This document shows positions 18,407 through 28,125 of a stretch of DNA of 64,000 nucleotides, one piece after another. The notes under the pieces are model-generated. The model saw nothing but the letters and a program-made list of their open reading frames with translations, had not been told where the DNA came from and searched no databases. How positions within the stretch are numbered: position 1 is the first letter of the stretch; each line of letters begins with the position of its first letter. The translations under genes were made by a program, and so were the position numbers. The DNA is from Pectobacterium peruviense (GTDB lineage Bacteria > Pseudomonadota > Gammaproteobacteria > Enterobacterales > Enterobacteriaceae), in contig NZ_LXFV01000001.1 of NCBI RefSeq assembly GCF_002847345.1, forward strand, positions 310,001 through 374,000. Reading direction: 5' to 3'.

Positions 18407-19231
18407 TCATGCCAAGAAATGACCGTTGCCGATAAAGTGATCCAGTCCTTCGCTCCAGCCCCGAGGCCCTGAATCCTTTGTGCAATATTGTTCACCGCCA
18501 TACGACTCAGGCAGGTTAACAATTTGATTTTCAATACCTTTAATTAATACAGCACAGTCTACGGTGCATAAAAGAGAGATATCGTTCGGGCCATCGCCGA
18601 GGCCGAGGGTTTTGACGTCAGTATCGTATTTCTCGATATACTGTGTTTTTATCCAGTTAGCCGTAAATCCCTTACTCGTTTGAGCGCTCATGACGTGATA
18701 GAAGCGACCGCCTTGCGTCAGCGCCAAACCCATATCCGCCAATAATTGGCGAAAATGCGGTAATCTGCTGGCATCATCCAGCCAAAGCAACGGTTCAGAG
18801 GCTTCACGCTGTTGCGCTAGTCGGGCGTCTTGCTCGCTTAACCCTGTGACTTCTGCTACTTCCTTACCGCTCATATCACCAAAGCCTTTGAAGCGAAAAC
18901 CGGATGCGCGCAGTTGCTCTAGCTGTGTGCGGATAATGGAATACCCTGAACCCATCCTCTTCCTTGGGTAGTCAGGATGAGGTCGCCATGTCGGCGGCAG
19001 TGTCGCAATGGCGCCGTTTTCAGCAATATAAGGATAATCATCCAGCCCAAGCGCCTGCCGTAATGGCTCAACTTCGGCCGCTGTTTTACTGGTGGTAATA
19101 ATCAGCGGAATTGCTTCATTCGTCAGCCGCGTCAGCCAGGGTTGCGCGTCATCCCATCGGTAGGTCTCATGGTCAAGCAATGACCCATCGAGGTCGCTGA
19201 AAATAATCAGCTTCGTATTGCGTGGTTGCAT
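18407..19231 (-). CDS. Glucosyl/mannosyl-3-phosphoglycerate phosphatase (HAD family)
   Basis: The 274-residue HAD hydrolase has the nucleophile motif FSDLDGSLLD near residues 11-20, a Thr motif (IITTSK) near 45, and the metal motif LGLGDGPNDISLL near 214-226. It matches the MpgP/YedP subgroup that dephosphorylates glycosyl-3-phosphoglycerate. Being directly upstream of gpgS in one operon, it should complete glucosylglycerate synthesis. E. coli has a lone YedP relative of unclear role. Confidence 0.87.
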   Translation of the reverse strand: MQPRNTKLIIFSDLDGSLLDHETYRWDDAQPWLTRLTNEAIPLIITTSKTAAEVEPLRQALGLDDYPYIAENGAIATLPPTWRPHPDYPRKRMGSGYSIIRTQLEQLRASGFRFKGFGDMSGKEVAEVTGLSEQDARLAQQREASEPLLWLDDASRLPHFRQLLADMGLALTQGGRFYHVMSAQTSKGFTANWIKTQYIEKYDTDVKTLGLGDGPNDISLLCTVDCAVLIKGIENQIVNLPESYGGEQYCTKDSGPRGWSEGLDHFIGNGHFLA

Positions 19232-19424
19232 AGGTTCTCCATGTTTTATCGTGGATAAACAGAGAGTAACGATGGACGGTCAGAAAGGGCGTGTGTTTGT
19301 CAGTGAGGTGTTGTATTCGTGGTATTGATGATTGTGAGCATAATCACACTTTAAGGATAGGAGGCAATCCGTATCTTCACCAATAATATAATGATCTGGC
19401 TACTTTTCGGCAGGCTGATGAACA

Positions 19425-20387
19425 TCAGCGGACGCTGCTTTTATCCTGAAACGTTTTACGCCAGTCGGTCGGACTAACGCTAAAACGCTGTTTGAACTGC
19501 TGTCGAAAGGTTACTACTGACTGAAAACCCACATTATCCGCAATCGCTTCGATGGAGTGGGAGGTCGATTCCAGCAATGTCTGGCTATGATGGAGCCGTT
19601 CCGCCGTTAACCAGCCGCTAACCGTCATGCCTGTGGCTCGGAAGAAATGTCGGGTAAATGTCCTGCGACTCATCTGCACACGGCTTGCCAGCGCATCCAA
19701 AGAGTGGGACGAACTGAGATGGCTGCGCAGATAGTCCAGCAACTGATTGATTTTACTATCCCGCGTATTTTCCGGCACCGGATGTTCAATAAACTGAGCC
19801 TGCCCACCTTCACGGTAAGGCGGGATCACCAGACGGCGGGCAGCACGGTTAGCGATAGCGCTGCCGCAATGTTGACGAACCAGATAAAGGCAGCAGTCTA
19901 TTGCCGCTACCGTGCCCGCAGACGTAATCAGATGTTCATCTTCGACATAGAGCGCGTTGGTATCCAACTGCACATGAAGAAAGCGGGCGATAAAATCCTG
20001 CTCAAACGCCCAATGTGTCGAGGCGCGGCGTCCATCTAGCAATCCGGCATAAGCCAGCACATAAGTCCCCAGACACAATCCGGCGATCTGTGCTTTGCGG
20101 GCTTCGGCAGTGCGTAGCGCATCCAGAAGCGGTGCAGAAGGGCGTATTTCTGGGTGGCTCCAGTGCGGGACTACGATCAAGTCGGCGTTTTCTAACGCGG
20201 AAAATCCGTGTTCAACGTTGATAGAAAACCCGTGTTCTGATGCCACCATGCCCGGTTTTTCTGCACAGAAAAAGATCTCAAACTGTTTTTTTTCATAGAG
20301 CATGTCGCTGAAAACCATGCTCGGTATAGATAAATGAAACGGGCTAAAATTCTCGGAGACAACCACCGCGACGGTTAGCATAGCCAT
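19425..20387 (-). CDS. GlxA-family regulator (DJ-1/PfpI domain plus AraC domain)
   Basis: The 320-residue protein joins an N-terminal DJ-1/PfpI-like amidotransferase-fold domain (about residues 1-180, with the elbow AGLCLGTYVLA near 97-107) to a C-terminal AraC-type DNA-binding domain (about 210-310). Two helix-turn-helices are visible: LDALASRVQMSRRTFTRHF and IEAIADNVGFQSVVTFRQQF. GlxA-type proteins usually act as activators of nitrogen or amine catabolism. It follows the metallo-hydrolase gene by 43 bp on the same strand. GAGGG lies before the ATG. Confidence 0.88.
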   Translation of the reverse strand: MAMLTVAVVVSENFSPFHLSIPSMVFSDMLYEKKQFEIFFCAEKPGMVASEHGFSINVEHGFSALENADLIVVPHWSHPEIRPSAPLLDALRTAEARKAQIAGLCLGTYVLAYAGLLDGRRASTHWAFEQDFIARFLHVQLDTNALYVEDEHLITSAGTVAAIDCCLYLVRQHCGSAIANRAARRLVIPPYREGGQAQFIEHPVPENTRDSKINQLLDYLRSHLSSSHSLDALASRVQMSRRTFTRHFFRATGMTVSGWLTAERLHHSQTLLESTSHSIEAIADNVGFQSVVTFRQQFKQRFSVSPTDWRKTFQDKSSVR

Positions 20388-20430
20388 AATAGCCCTCGTT
20401 CAAGATAAATATGTTCCGGTATTATCCGGT

Positions 20431-21207
20431 TTAGAATTGCACGCTTTCACCATCGTTCGGCACGTGCACGATGGACTGAAGTTTTTCTTCGTGCAGATAG
20501 TCACGGAGTTCAGCGCGGCTTAGGAGGCAATGGTTCACCGCTTCCATATGTGTGGCGACTATCGCCGCGTTAGGCACAAGCCGATGTACACGCCGAACAT
20601 CCTCTTTTCCCATGATAATCGAACCGAAACCGGGGATGAATGCATTACCGATATTCAATGCCACTACATCGGGAGAATAACCCGTCAGTACATCGATAAC
20701 ATGCTGATTCCAGACGGTATCGCCAGCCAGATAAAACGATTTCTCATGAGCATGTCGAAAGACAATCCCGCAGACATCACCCAGTCGTTCCGCCATCTGT
20801 GGATTAGCATAGGTTTCATCAGAACCGTGTTGACCGGATGTTTTGATCAGCGTTATGCCGTCGTATTCCGTCTGTTCACCCAATACACGTACGGAGGTAA
20901 ACTCCGCCTGCCGAATGATGTCAGCATCCTGCGCATTTTGGCTGAAGATCGGCATTGTTTTCGGGATAGCGTCGATGGCTGCATCATCCCAATGGTCGAG
21001 GTGCGTATGCGTCACAATCACGGCATCAACATCCAGAATTGCCTCCATAGGCAAAGGAAGATCGACCAGTGGATTACGCAGATGTGCATTTGCCGTTCCC
21101 GGGAAGCCGGGATAGGTCGCCTTTGGTGCCAGCATCGGGTCAATCAGGAACGTTTTCCCACCAAATTCCAGTCGTAATGTCGCATTGCGAATCTGCGTTA
21201 TTTTCAT
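20431..21207 (-). CDS. MBL-fold metal-dependent hydrolase (UlaG-like)
   Basis: The 258-residue metallo-beta-lactamase-fold protein has the metal motif THTHLDHWD near residues 66-74, a further SGQHGSDE near 126-133 and AGDTVWN near 162-168. The subgroup resembles UlaG-type hydrolases and is expected in the cytoplasm, as no signal peptide is seen. The substrate is unknown. It heads a two-gene unit with the GlxA-type regulator, which may respond to its substrate. GGGAG precedes the ATG. Confidence 0.85.
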   Translation of the reverse strand: MKITQIRNATLRLEFGGKTFLIDPMLAPKATYPGFPGTANAHLRNPLVDLPLPMEAILDVDAVIVTHTHLDHWDDAAIDAIPKTMPIFSQNAQDADIIRQAEFTSVRVLGEQTEYDGITLIKTSGQHGSDETYANPQMAERLGDVCGIVFRHAHEKSFYLAGDTVWNQHVIDVLTGYSPDVVALNIGNAFIPGFGSIIMGKEDVRRVHRLVPNAAIVATHMEAVNHCLLSRAELRDYLHEEKLQSIVHVPNDGESVQF

Positions 21208-21365
21208 CTTATTGCTCCCATATCCGGTTAACTGGCAGCGCTGTTACGCGCCAAACAGGAGCAGTATAAGAATCTGGCAGATCGCTAACAGTGGCCTAAA
21301 TGACACTCTTCGATGAGTTTAGGCCAATTTGTCTCAAGCGGATTGTTTATCATCGGCTAGCTGAA

Positions 21366-21392
21366 ATACCTGCCTCAGAATGAGGCAGGTAT
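21366..21392 (-). terminator. Terminator of the coiled-coil operon
   Basis: A perfect twelve-base stem (ATACCTGCCTCA and TGAGGCAGGTAT) with a three-base loop lies 21 bp past the stop codon of the gene at 21414. The T tract on the minus strand is short. Confidence 0.7.
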
Positions 21393-21413
21393 AAGGGTAA
21401 CCACTCGGTTGAT

Positions 21414-23252
21414 TTACGCTTTCGACTGTATGCGGTCGCGATACCGGTTTAGTTCTTCCAGTTTGGCCGATGCGGCCTGCTTACGTTTGAAGGCGATGTC
21501 CTCGATCTGGCTTGCCGAGGTACTGAAATAGGATTTCAGTTCATCACCAGTCAGGTACGTGCCGCTCAATCTGTTCAGCTTGCTCCAACCGTCTTTGAAG
21601 TTATCCACAAACTTGGCTGACACGATGCCAACGGCCTGCCATTCAGCCGTTTGAGTGATGAAGAAATCATTCGTGTTCCGTTTGATGCGCTTCGTGAAAC
21701 TTTTCGTCGGCTGATTCCGATCGAGCGCTTTCTGGAGCAGATCTGACTGCTCGGTCGAACTTTCTACGACGCTCTGCATGAAATTCGCAAACGTTTTGAA
21801 GAAAAAAGAGATTTCGACAATAATTTCACGCATCCGCTTCAGCGCTTTGAGGCTCAGGCCCAGAGACTGGATCGCCAGTTGAATGGTTTCTTCTTCGGTT
21901 CGTTGTCCCTTTAGCAGGGCGTTGATTTTTACCAATTCCGCAGCTTGGGTACGTTTCTCTTTTTCATAAGCCTCGACCTTTTCCAGCATTTTCATCTGCA
22001 TGTCGCGGAGACCTGTCGCCTGTTTTTCTTGTTTCTCTGCCATTCTTCCCATGTTATCGCCAAGGGATTCCAGCGCGGCATTTAAGGCTTTCAGCGCAGT
22101 TTCTGTCGCCGAAATCTTGCTGACCTTTTCTTTGATTTCTGCACTGTTGTCTTTGATTCTATTATCGAGAGATTCCAGCTGCACCGCTTTCGCGTCTGCA
22201 TCGATCTGTGCGTCCTCTTCAATTTTTTCCTTTTCGGCCGTCAGCTCCTGATTCTTCTTCTCCAGCTCAGCTTTTTCACGCTCAGCGGTCGTTTTTTCGG
22301 TACGTTTGTCAGCAATTTTTCCCTTAGTTTCTATTGCCTTCGCTGTTGTGTCGTTCTCTTCTGTCGCAGTTTCCGCATTGATCAACTGCCGTGCCGTAGA
22401 GTTAACTGAGGCGGCAACCAGCGATGCGCCTCCCGTGGCGACCCCTGTGATACCAGCGGTAATTGCCGGAACCATGGATGAAATCATCTGTGCGCCGACG
22501 CTCACGATAGACATGATAAAAGCGCGATCCTCAGCCGTTTCTGCTTGCGATTTATATTCGTTCGCCATTTTTTCATACTTGGCGATATCGATCTGCAGGT
22601 CTTGTACCAGGCTGTCCAGTTTTTCGCGTTGTGCATTGTTCTCAGCAATTTCTTTTTCTATCTTTTCCTTATTTTTCAAACGCGCAGATAACGCCAGCTC
22701 TCCCTGCTGTGTCGTCTTGGTGGTATCGTCAATAATGCTATCGTAGGTATTCGCGATCTTTGTCAAATCGGCACTGACCCGCTCAGCCCGTTTCTTGATT
22801 TCTTTGGCCAGATCCACTAAATCCTCGCCAATGAAATCTTGCAGATCCTGAGGATCATTGCTGTCACGGGCCTCTGCCCAGTCACCGAACAGGGTGCGTA
22901 ATAATTTGAGAATCCGTTCAGCATCCGTCGACGCGCCGCGCATTTTCTGTTCGCTTTCCTGCTGAGCCGCAATCAGGCGACTCATCAACTTATCAATCTC
23001 AACCCTGATCTTTCCTTCTTCCTGGGGCGTTGTGTTGTAGGCGATATAAAGCAAATCGATAGCGTTATCGGTGTCTTCCTTGGATCGGGAAACGTCATAG
23101 GTGCCCTCAATCCTCCTGATATAATCCTCAACCAGAGGGTGGTTAACATCAGGCAACGCCACATTATTACTGTCCAGAATTTCCTCGACTTGGGCGTCAA
23201 TACGTTTATTGACATCGAACTCGATACTGATGATTTTATTTTCAGCAGCCAT
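21414..23252 (-). CDS. Large coiled-coil protein with a hydrophobic hairpin, pore-former-like
   Basis: I do not recognise a named family. The protein of about 612 residues has no signal peptide and is highly charged and helical. Long coiled coils at about residues 90-240 and 300-450 flank one hydrophobic, Gly/Ala-rich stretch at about 244-282 (IMSIVSVGAQMISSMVPAIT, then GITGVATGGASLVAAS). A second weaker hydrophobic patch near 480-500 contains ISFFFKTFANFM. Helices around a Gly-rich hydrophobic hairpin are the plan of alpha-helical pore-forming toxins (ClyA, XaxA/YaxA and relatives), but this is only architectural. The ATG at 23252 has GAGGAG upstream. It follows the secreted coiled-coil gene by 28 bp in an apparent operon. 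Confidence 0.7.
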   Translation of the reverse strand: MAAENKIISIEFDVNKRIDAQVEEILDSNNVALPDVNHPLVEDYIRRIEGTYDVSRSKEDTDNAIDLLYIAYNTTPQEEGKIRVEIDKLMSRLIAAQQESEQKMRGASTDAERILKLLRTLFGDWAEARDSNDPQDLQDFIGEDLVDLAKEIKKRAERVSADLTKIANTYDSIIDDTTKTTQQGELALSARLKNKEKIEKEIAENNAQREKLDSLVQDLQIDIAKYEKMANEYKSQAETAEDRAFIMSIVSVGAQMISSMVPAITAGITGVATGGASLVAASVNSTARQLINAETATEENDTTAKAIETKGKIADKRTEKTTAEREKAELEKKNQELTAEKEKIEEDAQIDADAKAVQLESLDNRIKDNSAEIKEKVSKISATETALKALNAALESLGDNMGRMAEKQEKQATGLRDMQMKMLEKVEAYEKEKRTQAAELVKINALLKGQRTEEETIQLAIQSLGLSLKALKRMREIIVEISFFFKTFANFMQSVVESSTEQSDLLQKALDRNQPTKSFTKRIKRNTNDFFITQTAEWQAVGIVSAKFVDNFKDGWSKLNRLSGTYLTGDELKSYFSTSASQIEDIAFKRKQAASAKLEELNRYRDRIQSKA

Positions 23253-23280
23253 GTTTCTCTCCTCAGATTCAGCAAAAAGG

Positions 23281-24171
23281 TTAGTTTGTGCAGATACGCT
23301 CGCCACCCGGAAGTTGCAGGCCGTTTATGTCGAGCAATTCTTGAGACTTAAGCAGTAAAACATTCAACGATTCAGATTCTTGGCGCAGGCGATTCACAAT
23401 AAACCGCCGGTCTGAGGCTGGGTCGAGTCCGTTAAGTTCCGCAATAGAGTCGGTAAACCTAGCGAGTAGGGTGGCGTTATCCTGTTTGAGCTTTCTGATC
23501 TCGGCTAATGAGACTTTGAGCATGCCGATCTTGTTTTCGACTGCCGCAATATCAGCGCTGTTTTGCTCAGACTTCGTCTGGTTTTCATATAACCGTGCTT
23601 CAGCCTGATTATTTTCATTACGTGCTGCCTCGTACCGTTCTTTGGCTGCAGTGGCCCGAATGTCGATTTCCTTCCTTGCGCCGTCCAACCTGCGCAAATC
23701 CCCGTTCAGACCCGTAATTTCTCCGGCAAAGTCACACATGAAACCCAAAAAACCAAACTGACGTTTGCAATCGTCAAGTGCAGCCTCTCTTGCACGAATT
23801 TGATGCTTGATTTCCTGCATCTTGTTTTCCAGATCCTGCCGTTCCCTCGATGCCATTTCGAAACGGTTGGAAAACTCCTTAGCGGCAAATGCTGCACGCT
23901 CTAACTCGGTAGCTAATTTCTGTTTCTGGGCGTGTAGTTCACCCGCCGTTTCCTGCAATCCATTACTATTAGCCTGAAATTCTGCTTCCTTGTCGGTGTA
24001 GCACTGTCCTTTGATGGCGAGGGTTGCATCAATACGCTGCGCGTTAGTAATCTGCGCATTGAATGCTTCAATTTCGAATGGCGTCAGCGTTTGAGTCGCC
24101 GCTGACAGAGAAAGGGATGTAGCAAAAAATATGGTGAGAAAAGCAACCCAGAGATAGTTCAAGTGCCGCAT
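23281..24171 (-). CDS. Secreted coiled-coil protein, partner of the downstream pore-former-like gene
   Basis: An unrecognised 296-residue protein with a signal peptide (about residues 1-25, cut near SAA). The mature protein is nearly all coiled coil (about 55-250) with many Glu, Lys, Gln and Ala. Cysteines at about residues 57, 139 and 150 and one near the C-terminus (GGERICTN) could form disulfides in the periplasm. GGGAG precedes the ATG. It is the first gene of a two-gene unit. A secreted helical protein paired with a large unsecreted one suggests a two-part complex, but no function can be assigned. Confidence 0.7.
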   Translation of the reverse strand: MRHLNYLWVAFLTIFFATSLSLSAATQTLTPFEIEAFNAQITNAQRIDATLAIKGQCYTDKEAEFQANSNGLQETAGELHAQKQKLATELERAAFAAKEFSNRFEMASRERQDLENKMQEIKHQIRAREAALDDCKRQFGFLGFMCDFAGEITGLNGDLRRLDGARKEIDIRATAAKERYEAARNENNQAEARLYENQTKSEQNSADIAAVENKIGMLKVSLAEIRKLKQDNATLLARFTDSIAELNGLDPASDRRFIVNRLRQESESLNVLLLKSQELLDINGLQLPGGERICTN

Positions 24172-24409
24172 GTTGGATTCTCCCTATTAATGTTACCCGT
24201 GAGGGGCCGTCATTCTACGGGCTACGGTAACAATAGGGCGCATTACTGCCTATACGGCATTTAGCCGTTTGGCGAATGTCATACGCGTGGAGGTAATATC
24301 TGAGAACATGATGTTATTTGTGCGCTGTGCCGTCTTCATACACACTAGCTATCTTAACTAACTGGCTAGCTTATCAACGTACTGTTTCATCACTGAAAAG
24401 GACCATTCC

Positions 24410-24640
24410 ATGCCCCATATTGATGTCAAACACTTCCCAAGGAATCTGTCTGAAGAAGAGAAGAAAGCCGTCGCGGAAGATCTTGCTGCGGTCCTGAAGA
24501 AGCATTTCGGTTCTTCCGACGAATCGCTTTCTGTCGCGTTAAACGAAATCCAGCCGGAGTGCTGGAAAGATGACGTTTACGACCCGTTCATCAAGCCGCA
24601 GTTGGACACATTGCCGAAAAAGCCGGGATATTCGTATTAA
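24410..24640 (+). CDS. pptA: 4-oxalocrotonate-tautomerase-family enzyme PptA
   Basis: The 76-residue cytoplasmic protein begins MPHIDVKHFPR. After Met removal this exposes the catalytic amino-terminal proline of the tautomerase superfamily. Length (76-77) and the C-terminal KPGYSY match the PptA (YdcE) group, which tautomerises phenylpyruvate in vitro. AAAAGGA precedes the ATG. The natural substrate is unknown. Confidence 0.88.
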   Translation: MPHIDVKHFPRNLSEEEKKAVAEDLAAVLKKHFGSSDESLSVALNEIQPECWKDDVYDPFIKPQLDTLPKKPGYSY

Positions 24641-24653
24641 AAAATACGCAGTA

Positions 24654-24688
24654 AAAAGCCGATAACGTTTTGAGTGTTATCGGCTTTT
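24654..24688. terminator. Bidirectional terminator between pptA and ddc
   Basis: A perfect thirteen-base stem (AAAAGCCGATAAC and GTTATCGGCTTTT) with a nine-base loop serves the two convergent genes. Confidence 0.9.
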
Positions 24689-24710
24689 ATGCTGCTGTAG
24701 AGCAGGGGAG

Positions 24711-26222
24711 TTATGCGGTCAGCAGTTGCTGTGCCGTGCTTTCAACCAGATCCAGCAGAACTTTGACATCGTCCAGGCTGACCGTTGGGTTCAGCAACGT
24801 CAGTTTCAGGCAGGTAACACCGTTAAACTCGGTGACACCTACGTTGGCACGACCTGATTCCAGCAATGCATCACCAATACGTTGATTAAGCAATGCAATA
24901 GTTGCGTCATCCGCTGTCGCCAGCTGTTGCGGGCGGAAACGGAACAGAACGCTTGCCAGCTGTGGTTGCATCACTAATTCCAGCGAAGCGTGTTCATCCA
25001 CATACTGGGCAACCTGCTGTGCCAGCGTGACGCCGTGATCGATGATCGCCGCATACTGCTGTTGGCCTAACGCTTCCAGACCCATCCACAGTTTCAGTGC
25101 ATCAAAACGACGCGTCGTCTGCAATGACTTCGACACCAGATTAGGCACGCCTTGGGCTTCATCGAACTCAGAGTTCAGGTAAGCCGCCTGATAGCGCATC
25201 AGTTCATAGTGGCGAGCTTCTTTCAGCAAGAATGCGCCACAGCTGATGGTCTGGAAGAATTGTTTGTGGAAATCCAATGTAATGGAATCCACCAATTCAA
25301 TACCATCCAGATAATCGCGATACTTCTCGGACAGCAATAGTGCACCGCCCCAAGCCGCATCAACGTGCACCCAAATCTGGTGTTCCGCTGCCAGCGTTGC
25401 AATCGCTCGCAGAGGATCGATTGCACCCGCGTCAGTCGTTCCCGCTGTCGCGACAATCGCCAGAATCTGCTCGCCGTTAGCCTTGGCCAACGCCACTTTC
25501 TCAGCTAAATCGTTCAGATCCATCCGCGCGAAGCGATCGGTTTTCACTAGCGTAACGCATTGATAACCCAAACCCAGTAAAGCCATGTTCTTTTGCACCG
25601 AGAAATGGGCATTTTCAGAACAGAACACTTTAATTTTCTTCAGGTTACCGACTAATCCATCTTGCTGGATCGAATGTCCCTGACGTGCGAAGAAGGCATC
25701 ACGCGCTAACATCAGCCCCATCAGATTGCTCTGGGTGCCACCGCTGGTGAATACGCCAGCATCGCCAGACTGATAGCCGACTTGAGTGCGCAGCCATTCA
25801 ATCAGCTTCATCTCAATGATGGTCGCTGACGGGCTTTGATCCCAAGAGTCCATGCTCTGGTTGGTGGCGTTAATCAACACTTCAGCCGCCTGGCTGACCA
25901 CTAAGCTCGGGCAGTGCAGGTGAGCGACGCACTGTGGATGATGCACCGACAGGCTGTCTTTCAAAAAATACTCAATTGCACGCTCGATAGCAGCCTGGTT
26001 ACCCAAGCCCTGAGGATTAAAATCCAGCGTGATGCGTTCACGCAGTTCAGCAACCGTTTTCCCCTGATACATCTCAGGCTGTTGCAGCCACTGCATAACG
26101 GCTTGACTACTCTGCGTAATCGCTTCCTGATAGGCTTCGATACTTTGCGCAGAAGAGGCCAAAATCGGGTTTATTTTTGTTTCAACTGCTTCTGTTTCAA
26201 CTAATTGGGACATCGTGGTCAT
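24711..26222 (-). CDS. ddc: L-2,4-diaminobutyrate decarboxylase
   Basis: The PLP-dependent group II decarboxylase of about 503 residues converts L-2,4-diaminobutyrate to 1,3-diaminopropane. The PLP-lysine lies in TLDFHKQFFQT (about residue 320), and HVDAAWGGALLLS sits near 285-297. Its upstream neighbour is the transaminase that makes diaminobutyrate, the same dat-ddc pair known in Acinetobacter and Haemophilus. The start is uncertain: ATG 26222 has GGAG close by and ATG 26213 (MSQLVETE) is also plausible. The dat stop is about 10 bp away, suggesting coupled translation. Confidence 0.92.
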   Translation of the reverse strand: MTTMSQLVETEAVETKINPILASSAQSIEAYQEAITQSSQAVMQWLQQPEMYQGKTVAELRERITLDFNPQGLGNQAAIERAIEYFLKDSLSVHHPQCVAHLHCPSLVVSQAAEVLINATNQSMDSWDQSPSATIIEMKLIEWLRTQVGYQSGDAGVFTSGGTQSNLMGLMLARDAFFARQGHSIQQDGLVGNLKKIKVFCSENAHFSVQKNMALLGLGYQCVTLVKTDRFARMDLNDLAEKVALAKANGEQILAIVATAGTTDAGAIDPLRAIATLAAEHQIWVHVDAAWGGALLLSEKYRDYLDGIELVDSITLDFHKQFFQTISCGAFLLKEARHYELMRYQAAYLNSEFDEAQGVPNLVSKSLQTTRRFDALKLWMGLEALGQQQYAAIIDHGVTLAQQVAQYVDEHASLELVMQPQLASVLFRFRPQQLATADDATIALLNQRIGDALLESGRANVGVTEFNGVTCLKLTLLNPTVSLDDVKVLLDLVESTAQQLLTA

Positions 26223-26231
26223 TCGCTCCAC

Positions 26232-27617
26232 TCAGACTGGCTTCACGCCAGCAGACAGCAGGGCGTTTTCAAATTTATCCAGGAAGATTTCCAATTCAGC
26301 ATTGCTGATCAGCAGGGAAGGCAGCAGACGCAGAACGCAACCATTACGGCCGCCGCGCTCCAGAATCAGGCCTGATTCAAAACATTTTTTCTGCAACAGC
26401 GCAGACAAATCGCCGTCAGCCGGGTAGCAACCCATGTGATCCTGCGCTTCGTCAGGCTTAACGATCTCAATCCCGATCATCAAGCCCAGACCGCGAATGT
26501 GGCCGATCACTGGATAACGTTTTTGCAGCTCGGCCAGTTTGGCTTTCAGCCATTCACCTTGCTCAGCGACTTTATCTGCCACCTGATTGTCTTTGAGGTG
26601 CATCAGCGTCGTCAGGCCAGTTGCCATTGCCAGTTGGTTACCGCGGAAAGTGCCAGTGTGGTGACCCGGTGCCCAGGCATCAAACTGCTTCTTGATACCC
26701 AGTACGGCTAATGGCAAGCCGCCGCCGACCGCTTTGGACATCACAATGATATCTGGCTCAATACCCGCGTGTTCAAAGGCGAAGAATTTACCGGTACGTG
26801 CAAAACCAGCTTGAACTTCGTCGATGATCAGCAGAATACCGTGTTCCTGCGTCACTTTACGGATACGCTGCAACCACTCGGCCGGTGCCGGGTTCACGCC
26901 GCCTTCACCCTGAACGGCTTCCAGAATGACAGCAGCAGGTTTGCGTACGCCACTCTCAACGTCGTTGAGCAGGTTTTCAAAATAGTAGGTTAATGCTTTA
27001 ACGCCAGCGTCACCGCCAATACCCAGCGGGCAGCGGTACTGATGCGGATAAGGCATAAACTGGACTTCAGGCATCATGCCATCGACCGCTTCTTTCGGTG
27101 ACAGGTTGCCGGTTACCGACAGCGCGCCATGCGTCATGCCGTGGTAACCACCAGAGAAGCTGATCACACCAGAACGGCCAGTGTATTTTTTTGCCAGTTT
27201 CAGTGCAGCTTCAACAGCATCGGCACCAGAAGGGCCGGTAAACTGGAGGCAGTACTCTTTGCCCTGGCCAGGCAATAAGGAAAGCAGATATTCGGAGAAC
27301 TGATCTTTCAACGGCGTGGTCAGATCAAGTGTATGTAACGGCAAGCCGCTAGTAATGACACGTTGGATGCTTTGCAGCACGTCAGGATGGTTATGACCAA
27401 GCGCGAGCGTACCCGCACCAGCCAGACAATCAAGATATTGATTATTCTCAACATCGGTGATCCACACGCCTTCGGCTTTCGCAATTGCCAGAGGCAATTT
27501 GCGTGGATAACTCCTCACGTTCGATTCAAATTCAGCTTGTCTTGCCAAATAGGTTTCATTGTTTCCGTTTAATGAATTCGCACCTAAACTGTCAATACGG
27601 ACTTTATCCGTCATCAT
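26232..27617 (-). CDS. dat: Diaminobutyrate--2-oxoglutarate transaminase
   Basis: The class III PLP aminotransferase of about 461 residues makes L-2,4-diaminobutyrate from aspartate semialdehyde with glutamate as amino donor. [13 protein letters not shown] is near residues 256-268, and the PLP-lysine segment [15 protein letters not shown] near 284-298. I chose ATG 27617 (or the adjacent ATG 27614), which has AGGAGAG upstream; an open frame runs further back but its extra residues are not family-like. Together with ddc it yields 1,3-diaminopropane. Confidence 0.93.
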   Translation of the reverse strand: MMTDKVRIDSLGANSLNGNNETYLARQAEFESNVRSYPRKLPLAIAKAEGVWITDVENNQYLDCLAGAGTLALGHNHPDVLQSIQRVITSGLPLHTLDLTTPLKDQFSEYLLSLLPGQGKEYCLQFTGPSGADAVEAALKLAKKYTGRSGVISFSGGYHGMTHGALSVTGNLSPKEAVDGMMPEVQFMPYPHQYRCPLGIGGDAGVKALTYYFENLLNDVESGVRKPAAVILEAVQGEGGVNPAPAEWLQRIRKVTQEHGILLIIDEVQAGFARTGKFFAFEHAGIEPDIIVMSKAVGGGLPLAVLGIKKQFDAWAPGHHTGTFRGNQLAMATGLTTLMHLKDNQVADKVAEQGEWLKAKLAELQKRYPVIGHIRGLGLMIGIEIVKPDEAQDHMGCYPADGDLSALLQKKCFESGLILERGGRNGCVLRLLPSLLISNAELEIFLDKFENALLSAGVKPV

Positions 27618-28125
27618 ATCTCTCCTACAACCGTGTGCTCGCTGGCAACCACGGTTGAATAAATGAATTAAACACGTAACTACTATAAGAAAAACGCGGC
27701 CAATATAGGGTTTTTCAGTCACCGACTCAATGATTTATTTCGTTTCGAAACCTTTATTTTTTCACATAAAAATCAACTGGTTGAATGATTAATTGCTAAT
27801 CATGATGCCATGGCTATCTTACATGCTTATTAAATAAGCAAAAAATCTTTCCTGGCACAGGGCGAAATTGGACAGAAAAGCAGAGAACCACACGACAAAT
27901 GGCCTACGGTGAGATCGCTTCTGACTCATGGCGCTTCACATAAATCATTTTTCGATCAATAAGTTGATTGGTTTCTAAGCAGGATAGGTAAAAAGTGGTA
28001 TGCCATTCCAGAAGTGGTGACTGCTGATGTCGCGTTTTATTATCGATCCTGCCACAGCAGACCGAGTTGCTCCTGCATGCGGCGTTTATCGACATTCACA
28101 ATCAGAGACGGATGACGGAGGCAAG
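27618..28125. other. Intergenic region upstream of dat
   Basis: About 508 bp of AT-rich sequence between two divergent genes. It should contain the dat-ddc promoter and that of the small gene at 28126. Short open frames here lack ribosome sites and family likeness. I see no RNA gene or mobile element. Confidence 0.4.

Noticed and set aside
22000..22746. Plus-strand open frames inside the coiled-coil gene
   Set aside because: Ser/Ala/Phe-rich shadows of the Glu/Lys-rich coding strand; no ribosome sites.
27904..28095. 63-residue open frame on the minus strand upstream of the small gene at 28126
   Set aside because: No ribosome site or recognisable features, and it overlaps the expected divergent promoter region.
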